Assembly: GCA_038211505.1 (NCBI GenBank)
Contig: JBBQVO010000033.1
Coordinates: forward strand, 1-23,220
Reading direction: 5' to 3'
Source: JBBQVO01 sp038211505
Lineage (GTDB): Bacteria > Chloroflexota > Dehalococcoidia > DSTF01 > JACRBR01
DNA length: 23,220 nt
The notes under the pieces were generated by a model, which worked only from the letters and a program-made list of their open reading frames with translations, searched no databases and was not told the DNA's origin. This document shows, piece after piece, positions 1 to 6,670 of the stretch (the first letter of the stretch is position 1; every line of letters starts with the position of its first letter). A program made the position numbers and the translations under genes.

Positions 1-1
1 T

Positions 2-1246
2 TCAGCCGTCCCGCCAAGCCCCCCGCGCCACAGCCGGCACAAATTCGCCCAGATCGATCGGGAACTTGATCGTGCAGCCGTCCTCGGCTGACTTATAGCA
101 TGCCATCAGAACCTCTGTGACGGCGAGGGCGTCGTGCCACGTTTCGTCGGGCATGCGGCCGGCGAGGAACGCCTGCACCATATGCCGGTTCTCCGCCGTG
201 TATCCGTACACCGACGCCTCGTCGGCGATCACCGGCATCAGGCCCTGCTCGGCGTTCTGCTTCTCGACGAGATCCTCGCCCGCCTCTCCCTTCACGCGCC
301 GGCTGAGAAAGATGCTCAGATCCGACGTCAGGCTGTCGACCTGCATCGAATACTCCGGCCCCAGCAGCTCCGCCCGCAGCCGCAGCGCCGGCCCGACGAA
401 GCTCCACGACGTCGTCGCCTCGACGAGCATCCGCTCGCCGCCCGGCGCGCGCAGCGACACCGACGCGCGCGCGAAGTCCTCCGCCGGCGCCTTCGCATAA
501 TCAACAGCGCCGCCCGACATCTCACGCAGCATCTCGGCGTATTCCGGCCGCGTCCACTTGAGCGATGCGATCTGCGCATTCACCTCTTCGACGACGACCG
601 CGCCGCGCTCCTCGACCGGCCCCGTCAGCAGAAAGCGCGCCGCCTCGTAGCTGTGGCACAACATGTCGTTGAGGACGCCGCCGCCCTGACGCTCGCCGCT
701 CCAGAACCACGGCATGTGCGGCCCGCTGTGCTCCTCCGCTGCCCGCGCGAGATAAGGCCGCCCGGCGATCGGTACGGCGCGACGCCAGATGATCTCCTTG
801 CCGCGCGTGATCGCCGGCTCGAACACCTGATTCTCAAGATACCCATGTAGCAGCGGCGTCGACTCGATCAGCTCGATCATTCGCCGTGCTTCCGCGAGAT
901 TCCGCGCCAGCGGCTTCTCGCACGCCACGCCGATCAGCGTGCCGGCGCCGCGCTTGACCGCATCGACGATCTCCTCGACAACGGCGATGCGCACATCGTT
1001 CGTCGTCGCGATCCAGATCGCATCAACATCAGGATCGGCGACGAGATCGGCGATCGACGGATGAATCGTCACATCGTCGCCGACACCGAGCGATCGCGAG
1101 GTCGAGGTCAGCAGCTCCGCGTTCGCCCGCGTCGGACTGAAGACACCCGCGACATGACAGTCGCGCACCCCGACAAGGCTCGCAACATGAAACCGGTTCA
1201 TAAACCCGGCGCCAACGAACCCGATGCCCAGCGATCTGCGTGCCAT
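2..1246 (-). CDS. Gfo/Idh/MocA family NAD(P)-dependent oxidoreductase
   Basis: Predicted cytosolic dehydrogenase of 414 aa. The N-terminal Rossmann fold carries the GxGxxx dinucleotide loop GFVGAGFMNRFH (residues 9-20). The family Glu-Lys-Pro motif appears as CEKPLARN (about 109-116), where the Lys is normally catalytic. The C-terminal alpha/beta domain includes a GGGVLNDMLCHSYE segment, which resembles the GGGxLxDxxxH substrate/His motif of the family. The ATG at 1246 was chosen because it begins the Rossmann fold directly and is preceded by GGGGAGGG about 5 nt upstream. A longer reading frame up to 1426 crosses palindromic repeat DNA and adds 60 residues of non-family sequence. The stop is at 2-4, so the gene is complete. 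The family oxidises sugars, inositols or related polyols; the substrate cannot be told from the sequence. It is separated from the next minus-strand gene by about 285 nt. Confidence 0.9.
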   Translation of the reverse strand: MARRSLGIGFVGAGFMNRFHVASLVGVRDCHVAGVFSPTRANAELLTSTSRSLGVGDDVTIHPSIADLVADPDVDAIWIATTNDVRIAVVEEIVDAVKRGAGTLIGVACEKPLARNLAEARRMIELIESTPLLHGYLENQVFEPAITRGKEIIWRRAVPIAGRPYLARAAEEHSGPHMPWFWSGERQGGGVLNDMLCHSYEAARFLLTGPVEERGAVVVEEVNAQIASLKWTRPEYAEMLREMSGGAVDYAKAPAEDFARASVSLRAPGGERMLVEATTSWSFVGPALRLRAELLGPEYSMQVDSLTSDLSIFLSRRVKGEAGEDLVEKQNAEQGLMPVIADEASVYGYTAENRHMVQAFLAGRMPDETWHDALAVTEVLMACYKSAEDGCTIKFPIDLGEFVPAVARGAWRDG

Positions 1247-1323
1247 GCGCGCGCCCTCCCCTAAGCCGTCATCGCCCTTCTTACTGAAGCTTCGATGACG
1301 GGCCCAGTGCTCGCAAGAGGCCA

Positions 1324-1387
1324 CTCGCCCCCTGGGGAGACGCGTGGCCGTCGCAGACTCGCCGCAGGAGAGAAGGCCGGGGTGAGG
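1324..1387 (+). repeat. Diverged copy 1 of a dispersed palindromic repeat
   Basis: This segment contains CCCCTGGGGA, GTGGCCG and then AAGGCCGGGGTGAGG. The flanks match the better-preserved copy at 1440-1486, but about 22 nt are inserted between GTGGCCG and AAGGCCGG, and the hairpin arms are degenerate. It lies in the 285-nt gap between the two first minus-strand genes, where I see no gene. Confidence 0.55.
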
Positions 1388-1439
1388 CACATCGTGCGCA
1401 CCACGTGCCGCTCTCACGGCCGACAATGTCCGCGAGAAG

Positions 1440-1486
1440 CCCCTCTCCCCTGGTGGGAGAGGGGTGGCCGAAGGCCGGGGTGAGGG
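1440..1486 (+). repeat. Palindromic dispersed repeat, copy 2
   Basis: A perfect 10-bp stem CCCCTCTCCC/GGGAGAGGGG (1440-1449 and 1455-1464) with a 5-nt loop is followed by TGGCCGAAGGCCGGGGTGAGGG. The same hairpin plus tail recurs at 9388-9426, and its tail alone recurs, inverted, at 3484-3497. There is no T-run on either side, so an intrinsic terminator is not evident. It resembles REP-like intergenic elements common in GC-rich environmental bacteria. Confidence 0.75.
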
Positions 1487-1531
1487 CTCGCGGTGTGCGG
1501 CAACTCCACTTGATCACGATCCGGCTCGCGC

Positions 1532-2680
1532 CTACGGATGCGGCGTCGACGTAAACGACGCCGTCGCTGATGGCGCAGACGTGCTCGTCGACGACGCGGG
1601 CGCTGGCGTATTCGTCCGGGTTGGCGTCGATGTCGCACTAGCTGGCGCGTGCGTCCTCGTCGGCGTTGGCGTCGATGTCTTCGTCGCGAACGGATTCGGC
1701 GTCGGTTGCGTCGGCGTCGGCGTCGGCGGCGGCGCCACCGGCTCCGCGCCCGGCACGGTGTTCGCCAGGTACTGCAGCGTCTCCGCCCGCGTCACACCGA
1801 GCCGCCACACGCTCAGCGAGAACAGCTGATGCTCCCAGCAACGATGCGCGAAACGCGGCCACGTGGCGGGATCAGCCGCCGCGCCCTGTCCGACGGGGAT
1901 GATATCGCGTTCGTACGCCGCCAGTACCTGCGCCGCCACATCGACGATGAACTCCGGTGTGATGCCGGTCGACGGTACGGGGAAGCCGCTGCGGCTGTAG
2001 CCGTCCGCGTTGTCCGGCGTATTGAACGTGTCCCAGTACAGCTGCGGCCAGATGCCGTCGCAAAACGCGACGAACTCGTTCATCGGCGCCAGATTGATCC
2101 GCCACGGCCGCGGATCGATCGAGACATCAACGCGCCCGAACGGCGATCGGGCGCGCAGCACCTCGCCGTAGCGTACCGCCTCAGCCCCACCCGCGCTCCA
2201 GAATCCCGACGACCCTTCGAGATCGAGCACCAGGCTGCGCGCGCCGGCCGCCAGCACGTCGGCCGCCATGTTCGCCTCGCGGTCGGGATCGAGCCCCTTC
2301 GGCACGCACCAAGCGTGGAACGGAACGCCGCGATCCTCGAAATACCGCGCGACGTCGGCGACGCGGTCGGGGCCGGTGATCGCGTCGGGCGCATGATCGT
2401 ACGTTGACATCCAGTCGGTGCCATCGTGCGTCTTCACGACGATGCCCAGCCCCTTGCCCGCAAGCGCAGAAGCAAGCGCGTCCAGCCCCCCATCGGCCGA
2501 GAACTGCCAGGCGAGTATGCGGTGGTGCGGCGTCTCGGGCTTCTTGTTCTGCTGCACACGGCGGATCAGCGCCGGATCGCATTGGCCCAGGCCCATGCTC
2601 GCCGCCGCGCCGATCGCGACCGCCGAACCGGCGATGAATCGTCGGCGGCTAATGTTGTATTCGAGGATGCCACGGCCCAT
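1532..2680 (-). CDS. Tat-exported protein of unknown function with Thr/Pro-rich C-terminal tail
   Basis: A 382-aa protein. The N-terminus carries a twin-arginine signal, ISRRRFIAGSAVAIGAAASM (about 10-29), so export in the folded state is likely. A globular region follows (about 50-310) with alternating beta/alpha segments and acidic strand ends such as SLVLDLEGSSGFWSAGG and DGIWPQLYWDTFN. These recall glycoside-hydrolase-like TIM barrels, but I cannot assign a family. The last roughly 65 residues are almost entirely Thr, Pro, Ser and Ala (TPTPTQPTPNP and similar), as in a cell-wall spacer or O-glycosylated tail. No C-terminal membrane anchor or sorting motif follows it. The ATG at 2680 has GGGAGG upstream at good spacing. 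It stands alone on the minus strand, with 322 nt between it and the next minus-strand gene. Confidence 0.8.
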   Translation of the reverse strand: MGRGILEYNISRRRFIAGSAVAIGAAASMGLGQCDPALIRRVQQNKKPETPHHRILAWQFSADGGLDALASALAGKGLGIVVKTHDGTDWMSTYDHAPDAITGPDRVADVARYFEDRGVPFHAWCVPKGLDPDREANMAADVLAAGARSLVLDLEGSSGFWSAGGAEAVRYGEVLRARSPFGRVDVSIDPRPWRINLAPMNEFVAFCDGIWPQLYWDTFNTPDNADGYSRSGFPVPSTGITPEFIVDVAAQVLAAYERDIIPVGQGAAADPATWPRFAHRCWEHQLFSLSVWRLGVTRAETLQYLANTVPGAEPVAPPPTPTPTQPTPNPFATKTSTPTPTRTHAPASATSTPTRTNTPAPASSTSTSAPSATASFTSTPHP

Positions 2681-2832
2681 CCCGACCTCCCTGCCTGCAC
2701 CGTTGCCCTTCGCGTGACCGCTAAGGCTAGCAGAGAGGCACGAGGATTTCTAATCCGTAGCAGGATCGGGTTCGTTTTGTCGTTTCGCCCACGCACGCAT
2801 GGACCGATGCGCATGCGCGTGACAAAGAAGAT

Positions 2833-2852
2833 CGCGCCCGATGCCGGGCGCG
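2833..2852 (-). terminator. Hairpin with T-rich tail, probable minus-strand terminator
   Basis: A perfect 8-bp stem CGCGCCCG/CGGGCGCG with a 4-nt loop. Read on the minus strand it is followed by ATCTTCTTTG, a moderately T-rich tract. It lies downstream of the DUF6582-like gene (3003-3308) and only 5 nt beyond the end (2858) of an open proline-rich frame. The gap 2681-3002 holds this hairpin, the proline-rich frame, and nothing else I can support. Confidence 0.5.
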
Positions 2853-2857
2853 TCTCG

Positions 2858-2983
2858 CTACGCGGGCATCGGCGGCGAGGGTGTCGGCGGAGCCGGGATC
2901 GTCGGCGGTTGCGGAGGTGGGGACGGCATCGGCTCCGGCCGTGGCGGAGGTGGCGTCGTCTCCACGTTACGAACAACGTTCAT
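2858..2983 (-). other. Proline-rich open frame, possible small ORF or frameshifted tail
   Basis: On the minus strand an open frame reads IHPSDEIDEAKMNVVRNVETT and continues into about 28 residues dominated by Pro (TPPPPRPEPMPSPPPQPP...), stopping at 2858. The internal ATG at about 2983 would give about 41 aa, and there is no clear ribosome site. The frame is +1 relative to the DUF6582-like gene that ends at 3003 and remains open across that gene's 3' end. It could be the displaced C-terminus of that gene or chance. A terminator-like hairpin begins just past its stop. Confidence 0.25.
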
Positions 2984-3002
2984 CTTCGCCTCGTCGATCT
3001 CG

Positions 3003-3308
3003 TCACTGGGATGGATTCCGCGTGTGCGGCTTGCTTCCGAGGTCACGCCATGAGGTCTCTTCCATTTCGACTTCATAGTGCTTGGCCGCCTTCCGGATGT
3101 TTTCAAACGCCAGCTCGCGATCCTCGTTCGAGACATCCTCAACCTGGTCGAAGCGGGCCAGCGCGTTCCGAACGTGAGACGCGTCGGTCAGCGGCTCCTT
3201 TCGCTGACTGGGGAACGCGTACACGCTATCCGGAAGCTTATTTCGGTCACCCGCGCTCAATTCACCGTGCTCCGTGTGTACCTTCCAAGTTGCTCTCTTG
3301 GACGCCAT
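3003..3308 (-). CDS. DUF6582-like small protein
   Basis: A 101-aa soluble protein. The core KLPDSVYAFPSQRKEPLTDA followed by SHVRNALARFDQV and a Lys/Glu-rich helical end (ENIRKAAKHYEVEMEETSWRDL) matches, from memory, a small family found in actinobacteria and other bacteria (DUF6582). The function is unknown. The ATG at 3308 is chosen over an upstream in-frame start at 3371 because AAGGAGGA sits ideally upstream of it and the family signature starts right after. It is on the minus strand behind marR, with a 177-nt gap that may hold its own promoter. The end of the protein (GSKPHTRNPSQ) looks less family-like, and a neighbouring frame stays open; see the finding on a possible frameshift. Confidence 0.8.
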   Translation of the reverse strand: MASKRATWKVHTEHGELSAGDRNKLPDSVYAFPSQRKEPLTDASHVRNALARFDQVEDVSNEDRELAFENIRKAAKHYEVEMEETSWRDLGSKPHTRNPSQ

Positions 3309-3397
3309 CGATTCCTCCTTCGCCAAGTCACACGAAACACTACGGCGGTCTTCCGATCGGCGGCGGAACAACGGGATGCGTGTTTCGATCGGAGATG

Positions 3398-3403
3398 TGT
3401 CAA
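3398..3403 (-). promoter_or_regulatory. Candidate -35 element upstream of the DUF6582-like gene
   Basis: A consensus TTGACA lies on the minus strand about 90 nt before the ATG at 3308, in the 177-nt gap behind marR. The -10 position 17 nt downstream reads CGCATC or ACGCAT, a poor match, so this is only suggestive. Nothing else is seen in 3309-3485 apart from the repeat-like motif at its marR end. Confidence 0.25.
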
Positions 3404-3483
3404 TTTGGGACGGGGGCGCGACGGAGGAACACGTCGCACGGTGCTCCCTCTGTTGGGCGACGAAGACGCGGAAGTGGGGAGGA

Positions 3484-3497
3484 CCTCACCCCGGCTT
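3484..3497 (-). repeat. Tail fragment of the dispersed repeat, forming the marR stop
   Basis: On the minus strand the end of marR reads AAGCCGGGGTGAGG, nearly identical to the AAGGCCGGGGTGAGG tail of the repeats at 1324-1387 and 1440-1486. The TGA inside it is the marR stop codon. Only the tail is present; the hairpin is missing. With a 14-nt match, chance is possible. Confidence 0.4.
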
Positions 3498-3926
3498 GCG
3501 TGCGATCGCGTTGAGCGCGCGCACCAGCCCGCGGCCGGATTTGATTTCGCGGACGTGCGCCTGCGCCAGCCGTTCCATAGCGGCCTCACCCGATCGGGTC
3601 AGCTCGACGATCACGCGACGGCCGTCACTCGGGTCGTCGCGACGGCGGACGAGTGCTTTGGCGACGAGCCGATCGACGAGCTCGACGGCGCTGTGATGGC
3701 GGATCTGCAGGCGTTCACTGAGGTAGGCGATATGCGTCGTTTCGCCCGCCGGCGCGCCCTTGATCGCGAGCATGAGCTGATACTGCTGCGGCACTACGCC
3801 TTCGCCGCGCGCGACTTCCTCGCTGAAATGAAGAAACAGCCGCAACTGGTACCGGAACTCGGCCAGACGCTCGTAGTCGACGTCCTGTCCCGTTGCCGGT
3901 TCCGCGATGGCCTGCGTCCGCGGCAC
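3486..3926 (-). CDS. MarR family transcriptional regulator
   Basis: A 146-aa winged-helix DNA-binding protein, the usual MarR size. It has an N-terminal dimerisation helix (YERLAEFRYQLRLFLHFSEE), a helix-turn-helix (about 60-90, THIAYLSERLQIRHHSAVELVDRL), and a wing with the hallmark DPSDGRRVIVELTRSGE (DxRxxxxxLTxxG). MarR proteins typically repress nearby transport or stress genes in response to small aromatic ligands. The start is a GTG at 3926 with GGAGG 5 nt upstream. It lies only 23 nt downstream of tRNA-Pro on the same strand and may be co-transcribed with it. The last residues (RKPG) and the stop codon coincide with a fragment of the dispersed repeat. The regulated target is not evident from the neighbours. 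Confidence 0.9.
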   Translation of the reverse strand: MPRTQAIAEPATGQDVDYERLAEFRYQLRLFLHFSEEVARGEGVVPQQYQLMLAIKGAPAGETTHIAYLSERLQIRHHSAVELVDRLVAKALVRRRDDPSDGRRVIVELTRSGEAAMERLAQAHVREIKSGRGLVRALNAIARKPG

Positions 3927-3948
3927 GAATCCTCCGTGATGGTGTCAG

Positions 3949-4026
<78 letters not shown>

Positions 4027-4119
4027 CCGCCGCCGAAGGATAACAAACCCCCGTCGCCCTTGGATCTGCTGCGAAGCGCGAACATGGGCCGCAATGTACG
4101 TCCGTGGCGCAACGCCGGA

Positions 4120-4147
4120 CAGCAAACAGCAAACGGCACACAGCAAA
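4120..4147 (+). repeat. Short CAGCAAA heptamer repeats
   Basis: CAGCAAA occurs at 4120-4126, 4127-4133 and 4141-4147 in the 182-nt gap (4027-4208) between pyrD and tRNA-Pro. The gap also holds the related words CGATAAACAGCGACAA. No gene is seen there. Confidence 0.4.
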
Positions 4148-4208
4148 GAGCGCACGATAAACAGCGACAAGCTCTCGGCTAATCCGAATCGCTAGCTGCT
4201 ATGCGCTC

Positions 4209-5150
4209 CTACAGATACGCCGCTGGCGCGTGGTTCCGTGCCGCGCCGATGATCTCGCCGATATCCGAAACGCCTGCGTCGCGCATGTAGCGCTCGATGC
4301 CGTCGAGCACGTCGAGCGGCGCTCGCGGATCGCGAAACGTTGCCGTGCCGACTTGGACGGCCGTCGCGCCCGCCATCAGAAACTCCAGCGCGTCCGTCGC
4401 CGTCGAGATGCCGCCGCAGCCGATGATCGGCACGTTGACGGCGCCCGCCACCTGCCACACCATCCGCAACGCGACCGGCTTCATCGCCGGCCCCGAGAGT
4501 CCGGCGAAGATGCGCGCGATCCGCGGCTTCCGCGTCGCCACGTCGATCGCCATCGCCTGCAGCGTGTTCACGACGCACAGCGCGCTCGCGCCGGCGTCCA
4601 CCGTCGCCCGCGCGATCGCCGCGATGTCGCCGACGTTCGGCGTCAGCTTGACGATGATCGGCAGCGTCGTCGCGCGCACACAGGCTGCCGTGACCGCCGC
4701 CGCGACATCAGGATCCTGCCCGAACTCCATGCCGCCGCGCTGTGCGTTCGGGCTGCTGATGTTCAGTTCGAGCGCGGCGATGCCATCGACGCCCTCAAGC
4801 GCCGCCGCGCAGTCGCCGTACTCTTCAACGCTGGTGCCGAGGATGCTCACGATCACCGGCACCGTCCACCGCCGCCAGACCGGCACGAGATCGCGGACGA
4901 GTTTGCGCATGCCGATATTCTGCAGGCCGATCGAGTTCAGCATCCCCGCTGGCGTCTCTTCGATGCGCTGCGTCGGGCTGCCGGATCGCGGGGACAGCGT
5001 CGTCGTCTTGCAGACGATCGCGCCCAATCGCTGGATGTCGATGATCTTCGCGTATTCGATCCCGTAGCTGAACGTGCCGGATGCCACCATGACGGGATTG
5101 GCCAGCGTCAAGGAGCGCTTGCCGCCAGCGATGTCGACCGAGACATTCAT
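4209..5150 (-). CDS. pyrD: Dihydroorotate dehydrogenase, class 1B-like with Ser at the catalytic position
   Basis: Oxidises dihydroorotate to orotate in de novo pyrimidine synthesis with an FMN cofactor. The 313-aa TIM barrel shows class 1 features: NPVMVASGTFSYG (18-30), CKTTT (47-51), GMLNSIGLQN (69-78), and the C-terminal FMN phosphate segments GCGGI and VQVGTATF. There is no N-terminal membrane helix of the class 2 type. The active-site loop reads LELNISSPN (residues 127-135), so position 133 is Ser where class 1A/1B enzymes carry the catalytic Cys. No pyrK lies next to it; neighbours are tRNA-Pro downstream and a plus-strand gene upstream. The ATG at 5150 is preferred over 5231 because a consensus TATAAT lies between them and the conserved fold starts at this Met. 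The ribosome site is weak. Confidence 0.9.
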   Translation of the reverse strand: MNVSVDIAGGKRSLTLANPVMVASGTFSYGIEYAKIIDIQRLGAIVCKTTTLSPRSGSPTQRIEETPAGMLNSIGLQNIGMRKLVRDLVPVWRRWTVPVIVSILGTSVEEYGDCAAALEGVDGIAALELNISSPNAQRGGMEFGQDPDVAAAVTAACVRATTLPIIVKLTPNVGDIAAIARATVDAGASALCVVNTLQAMAIDVATRKPRIARIFAGLSGPAMKPVALRMVWQVAGAVNVPIIGCGGISTATDALEFLMAGATAVQVGTATFRDPRAPLDVLDGIERYMRDAGVSDIGEIIGAARNHAPAAYL

Positions 5151-5209
5151 CGTCGTCCGTTCTTCGCGGCGAAAAGGCGCCTGAAACCAACGTGCCGCGA
5201 GTCGCACGA

Positions 5210-5215
5210 TTATAC
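5210..5215 (-). promoter_or_regulatory. Consensus -10 element for pyrD
   Basis: TATAAT reads on the minus strand 60 nt before the ATG at 5150, giving a leader of roughly 50 nt. No good -35 is seen 16-18 nt upstream. Because this box lies downstream of the alternative ATG at 5231, it supports the shorter PyrD start. Confidence 0.5.
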
Positions 5216-5278
5216 CGGCGACGTTTGCCATACTGAGATCAGGCGTCGGTGCGCGATGCGCGGCGCGATGGAGGACGC

Positions 5279-5500
5279 ATGGGCCGCAAAGAGATCGAAG
5301 CGCTCGTAGCCGTGCTACAGGATCAGCTCAAGAAGGGCACCGATAACGTCGTCGTCGGCACGTGGAACATCGCCTACAGCAAGGACCACGACGCCTTCAT
5401 GTTCGAAAAGTGCGAAATCGGTGGCTACTGCGAGGAGCGCCCGAGCGTCATCTCGACCGCCGGCAAGCTGCTCGACAAGGGCGGCCCGCTACTCGGATAG
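5279..5500 (+). CDS. Small protein of unknown function (73 aa)
   Basis: I do not recognise a family. The 73-aa product begins MGRKEIEALVAVLQDQLKKG, an amphipathic helix. A beta-like stretch follows (NVVVGTWNIAYSKDHDAFMFEKCEIGGYCEERPSVI), and it ends in a short helix. It has two Cys (in EKCEIGGYC) and no signal peptide or membrane segment, so it is probably cytosolic. The ATG at 5279 is chosen because GGAGG sits 4 nt upstream; an in-frame start at 5249 lacks this. It is divergent from pyrD, with 128 nt between the start codons, and its 3' end overlaps the convergent HAD gene by 12 nt. Codon usage and GC match the surroundings, so it looks like a resident gene. Confidence 0.7.
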   Translation: MGRKEIEALVAVLQDQLKKGTDNVVVGTWNIAYSKDHDAFMFEKCEIGGYCEERPSVISTAGKLLDKGGPLLG

Positions 5501-6208
5501 CGGTGTTCCCGTGATGATCGCAACCGCGCGCTCGACGTCGGAGAGATCCTCAAGCGCGACATTAGCCCCGCACGCCTCCAGGTCGCCTACCGAATCGCGG
5601 CCCGTCGCCACGGCGAGCGCGAACGCGCCGTTCGCCTTCGCCGCCGACACATCGTGCGGCGTATCGCCGATCACGACGATGCGCGGCCGCTCGCTAGCTC
5701 CATTGATCATCCGCTCGATGCCGCGGCCGATGATCTCCGCGCGCTGCTCGGAGTCTTCGCCGAACCCGCCGACACAGCCGGGAAAGTAGCCGTCGATGCC
5801 GTAGTACCGCAGCTTCATCTCGCCGCACGGCCGAAAGTTGCCGGTGCCGAGCCCCTGCACGACGTCGTCGCGCGCGGCGAGCGCCTCAAGCGTCGCCGCA
5901 ACGCCCGGCATCAGATGCCCGCTCGATTCACCGAGTGCTGTGTCGAGGTGCGGGAGGTACGCCGCGAGGAAACGCTCGAGTTCGGCCTGTTCTTCGCACG
6001 ACGGCACCGCATGCGTGCGCGCCGCGTCGCGGAAGATCGCCATATCGCTGCGGCCGGAGAACTCCACCCGGCCGAACGCATCGGCGACGCCGTACAGATC
6101 GTGAAACGCCCGCGCCATCCCGACGCCGCCAGCGCCGCCCGTGTACAGCAGCGTATTGTCGATATCCCAGAGGACGATCGTCTTCGTTAGGGACAACTTC
6201 GCCCGCAT
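5489..6208 (-). CDS. HAD-family phosphatase, phosphoglycolate-phosphatase-like
   Basis: A 239-aa cytosolic hydrolase with all four HAD motifs. Motif I is LWDIDNTLL, with nucleophile D15 and acid/base D17. Motif II is GTGN (121-124). The motif III Lys is in GEMKLRYYG (K132). Motif IV is GDTPHD (181-186), which binds Mg. A helical cap lies between motifs I and II, as in subfamily I enzymes. The GxGT/K/GDTxxD arrangement is closest to phosphoglycolate phosphatase and pyrophosphatase types; the substrate is unproven. The ATG at 6208 directly precedes motif I. It is the last gene of a minus-strand run with rhodanese (54-nt gap) and a lipoprotein, and its end overlaps the convergent 73-aa gene by 12 nt. 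Confidence 0.88.
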   Translation of the reverse strand: MRAKLSLTKTIVLWDIDNTLLYTGGAGGVGMARAFHDLYGVADAFGRVEFSGRSDMAIFRDAARTHAVPSCEEQAELERFLAAYLPHLDTALGESSGHLMPGVAATLEALAARDDVVQGLGTGNFRPCGEMKLRYYGIDGYFPGCVGGFGEDSEQRAEIIGRGIERMINGASERPRIVVIGDTPHDVSAAKANGAFALAVATGRDSVGDLEACGANVALEDLSDVERAVAIITGTPLSE

Positions 6209-6262
6209 TCAGGGCCGAGACTGAGATCGACGGGGAGCGCGAGGCGAGTCAACATGACATAA

Positions 6263-6601
6263 TCACTCAACCGGCTCGCCCGCCCGCCGCCAGGCGTCGG
6301 TTCCGCCATCGAGCGTGTACAAGTGATCGGCCGGCAAGCCGGCTGCCGCCGCCATCTCGGCCGCAAGCGCGCTCCGCTGGCCGACTTCGCAGACAAAGAC
6401 GATCTTCTTGTCCTTCGGCAGCTCCTCGCGGCGCGCGAACACGCTGTTCACGGGGATCAGCGAGGCGGACGGGAGGTGCCCGGCCTGGTACTCGTGCGGC
6501 TCCCGCACATCGATCACGACGACGCCGTCGTCGGTCATCATCTCTTTGGCTTCCGCGACATCGACGCGGTAGAACGGCTCGCGTTCATCCTTCTTCGGCA
6601 T
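6263..6601 (-). CDS. Single-domain rhodanese-like sulfurtransferase
   Basis: A 112-aa cytosolic protein formed by one rhodanese domain. It shows VVVIDVREPHEYQAGHLPSA (about 27-46), the CH2A-like signature, and the active-site loop VCEVGQRS with C71 as the predicted persulfide-carrying Cys and R76 shaping the loop. The C-terminal LDGGTDAWRRAG is the family's closing signature. Such proteins move sulfane sulfur or detoxify cyanide or sulfide. The ATG at 6601 has AAAGGAG 10 nt upstream; the longer frame to 6670 adds unrelated sequence and no ribosome site. It sits between a lipoprotein gene (69-nt gap) and the HAD phosphatase (54-nt gap), all on the minus strand. Confidence 0.92.
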   Translation of the reverse strand: MPKKDEREPFYRVDVAEAKEMMTDDGVVVIDVREPHEYQAGHLPSASLIPVNSVFARREELPKDKKIVFVCEVGQRSALAAEMAAAAGLPADHLYTLDGGTDAWRRAGEPVE

Positions 6602-6670
6602 ATTGCCCGCTCCTTTGTCTCTCGTGGGTGTCACCGACAGTGTCGCAACGGGAACCGGCAGCCGCAACAA

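Noticed and set aside
134..850. Long plus-strand open frame of 238 codons opposite the oxidoreductase
   Set aside because: The Arg/His-rich product with no motif is the usual antisense shadow of a GC-rich gene.
1247..1426. 60-residue extension of the Gfo/Idh oxidoreductase
   Set aside because: It lies within palindromic repeat DNA and lacks family sequence; the ATG at 1246 has a strong ribosome site.
1540..1740. Repetitive GTCGGCGTTGGCGTCGATGTC-like DNA considered as a tandem repeat or CRISPR
   Set aside because: The units are irregular and codon-phased; they encode the Thr/Pro-rich tail of the Tat protein. There are no spacers.
5151..5231. 27-residue extension of PyrD
   Set aside because: A consensus TATAAT lies inside it, and the fold starts at the Met encoded at 5150.
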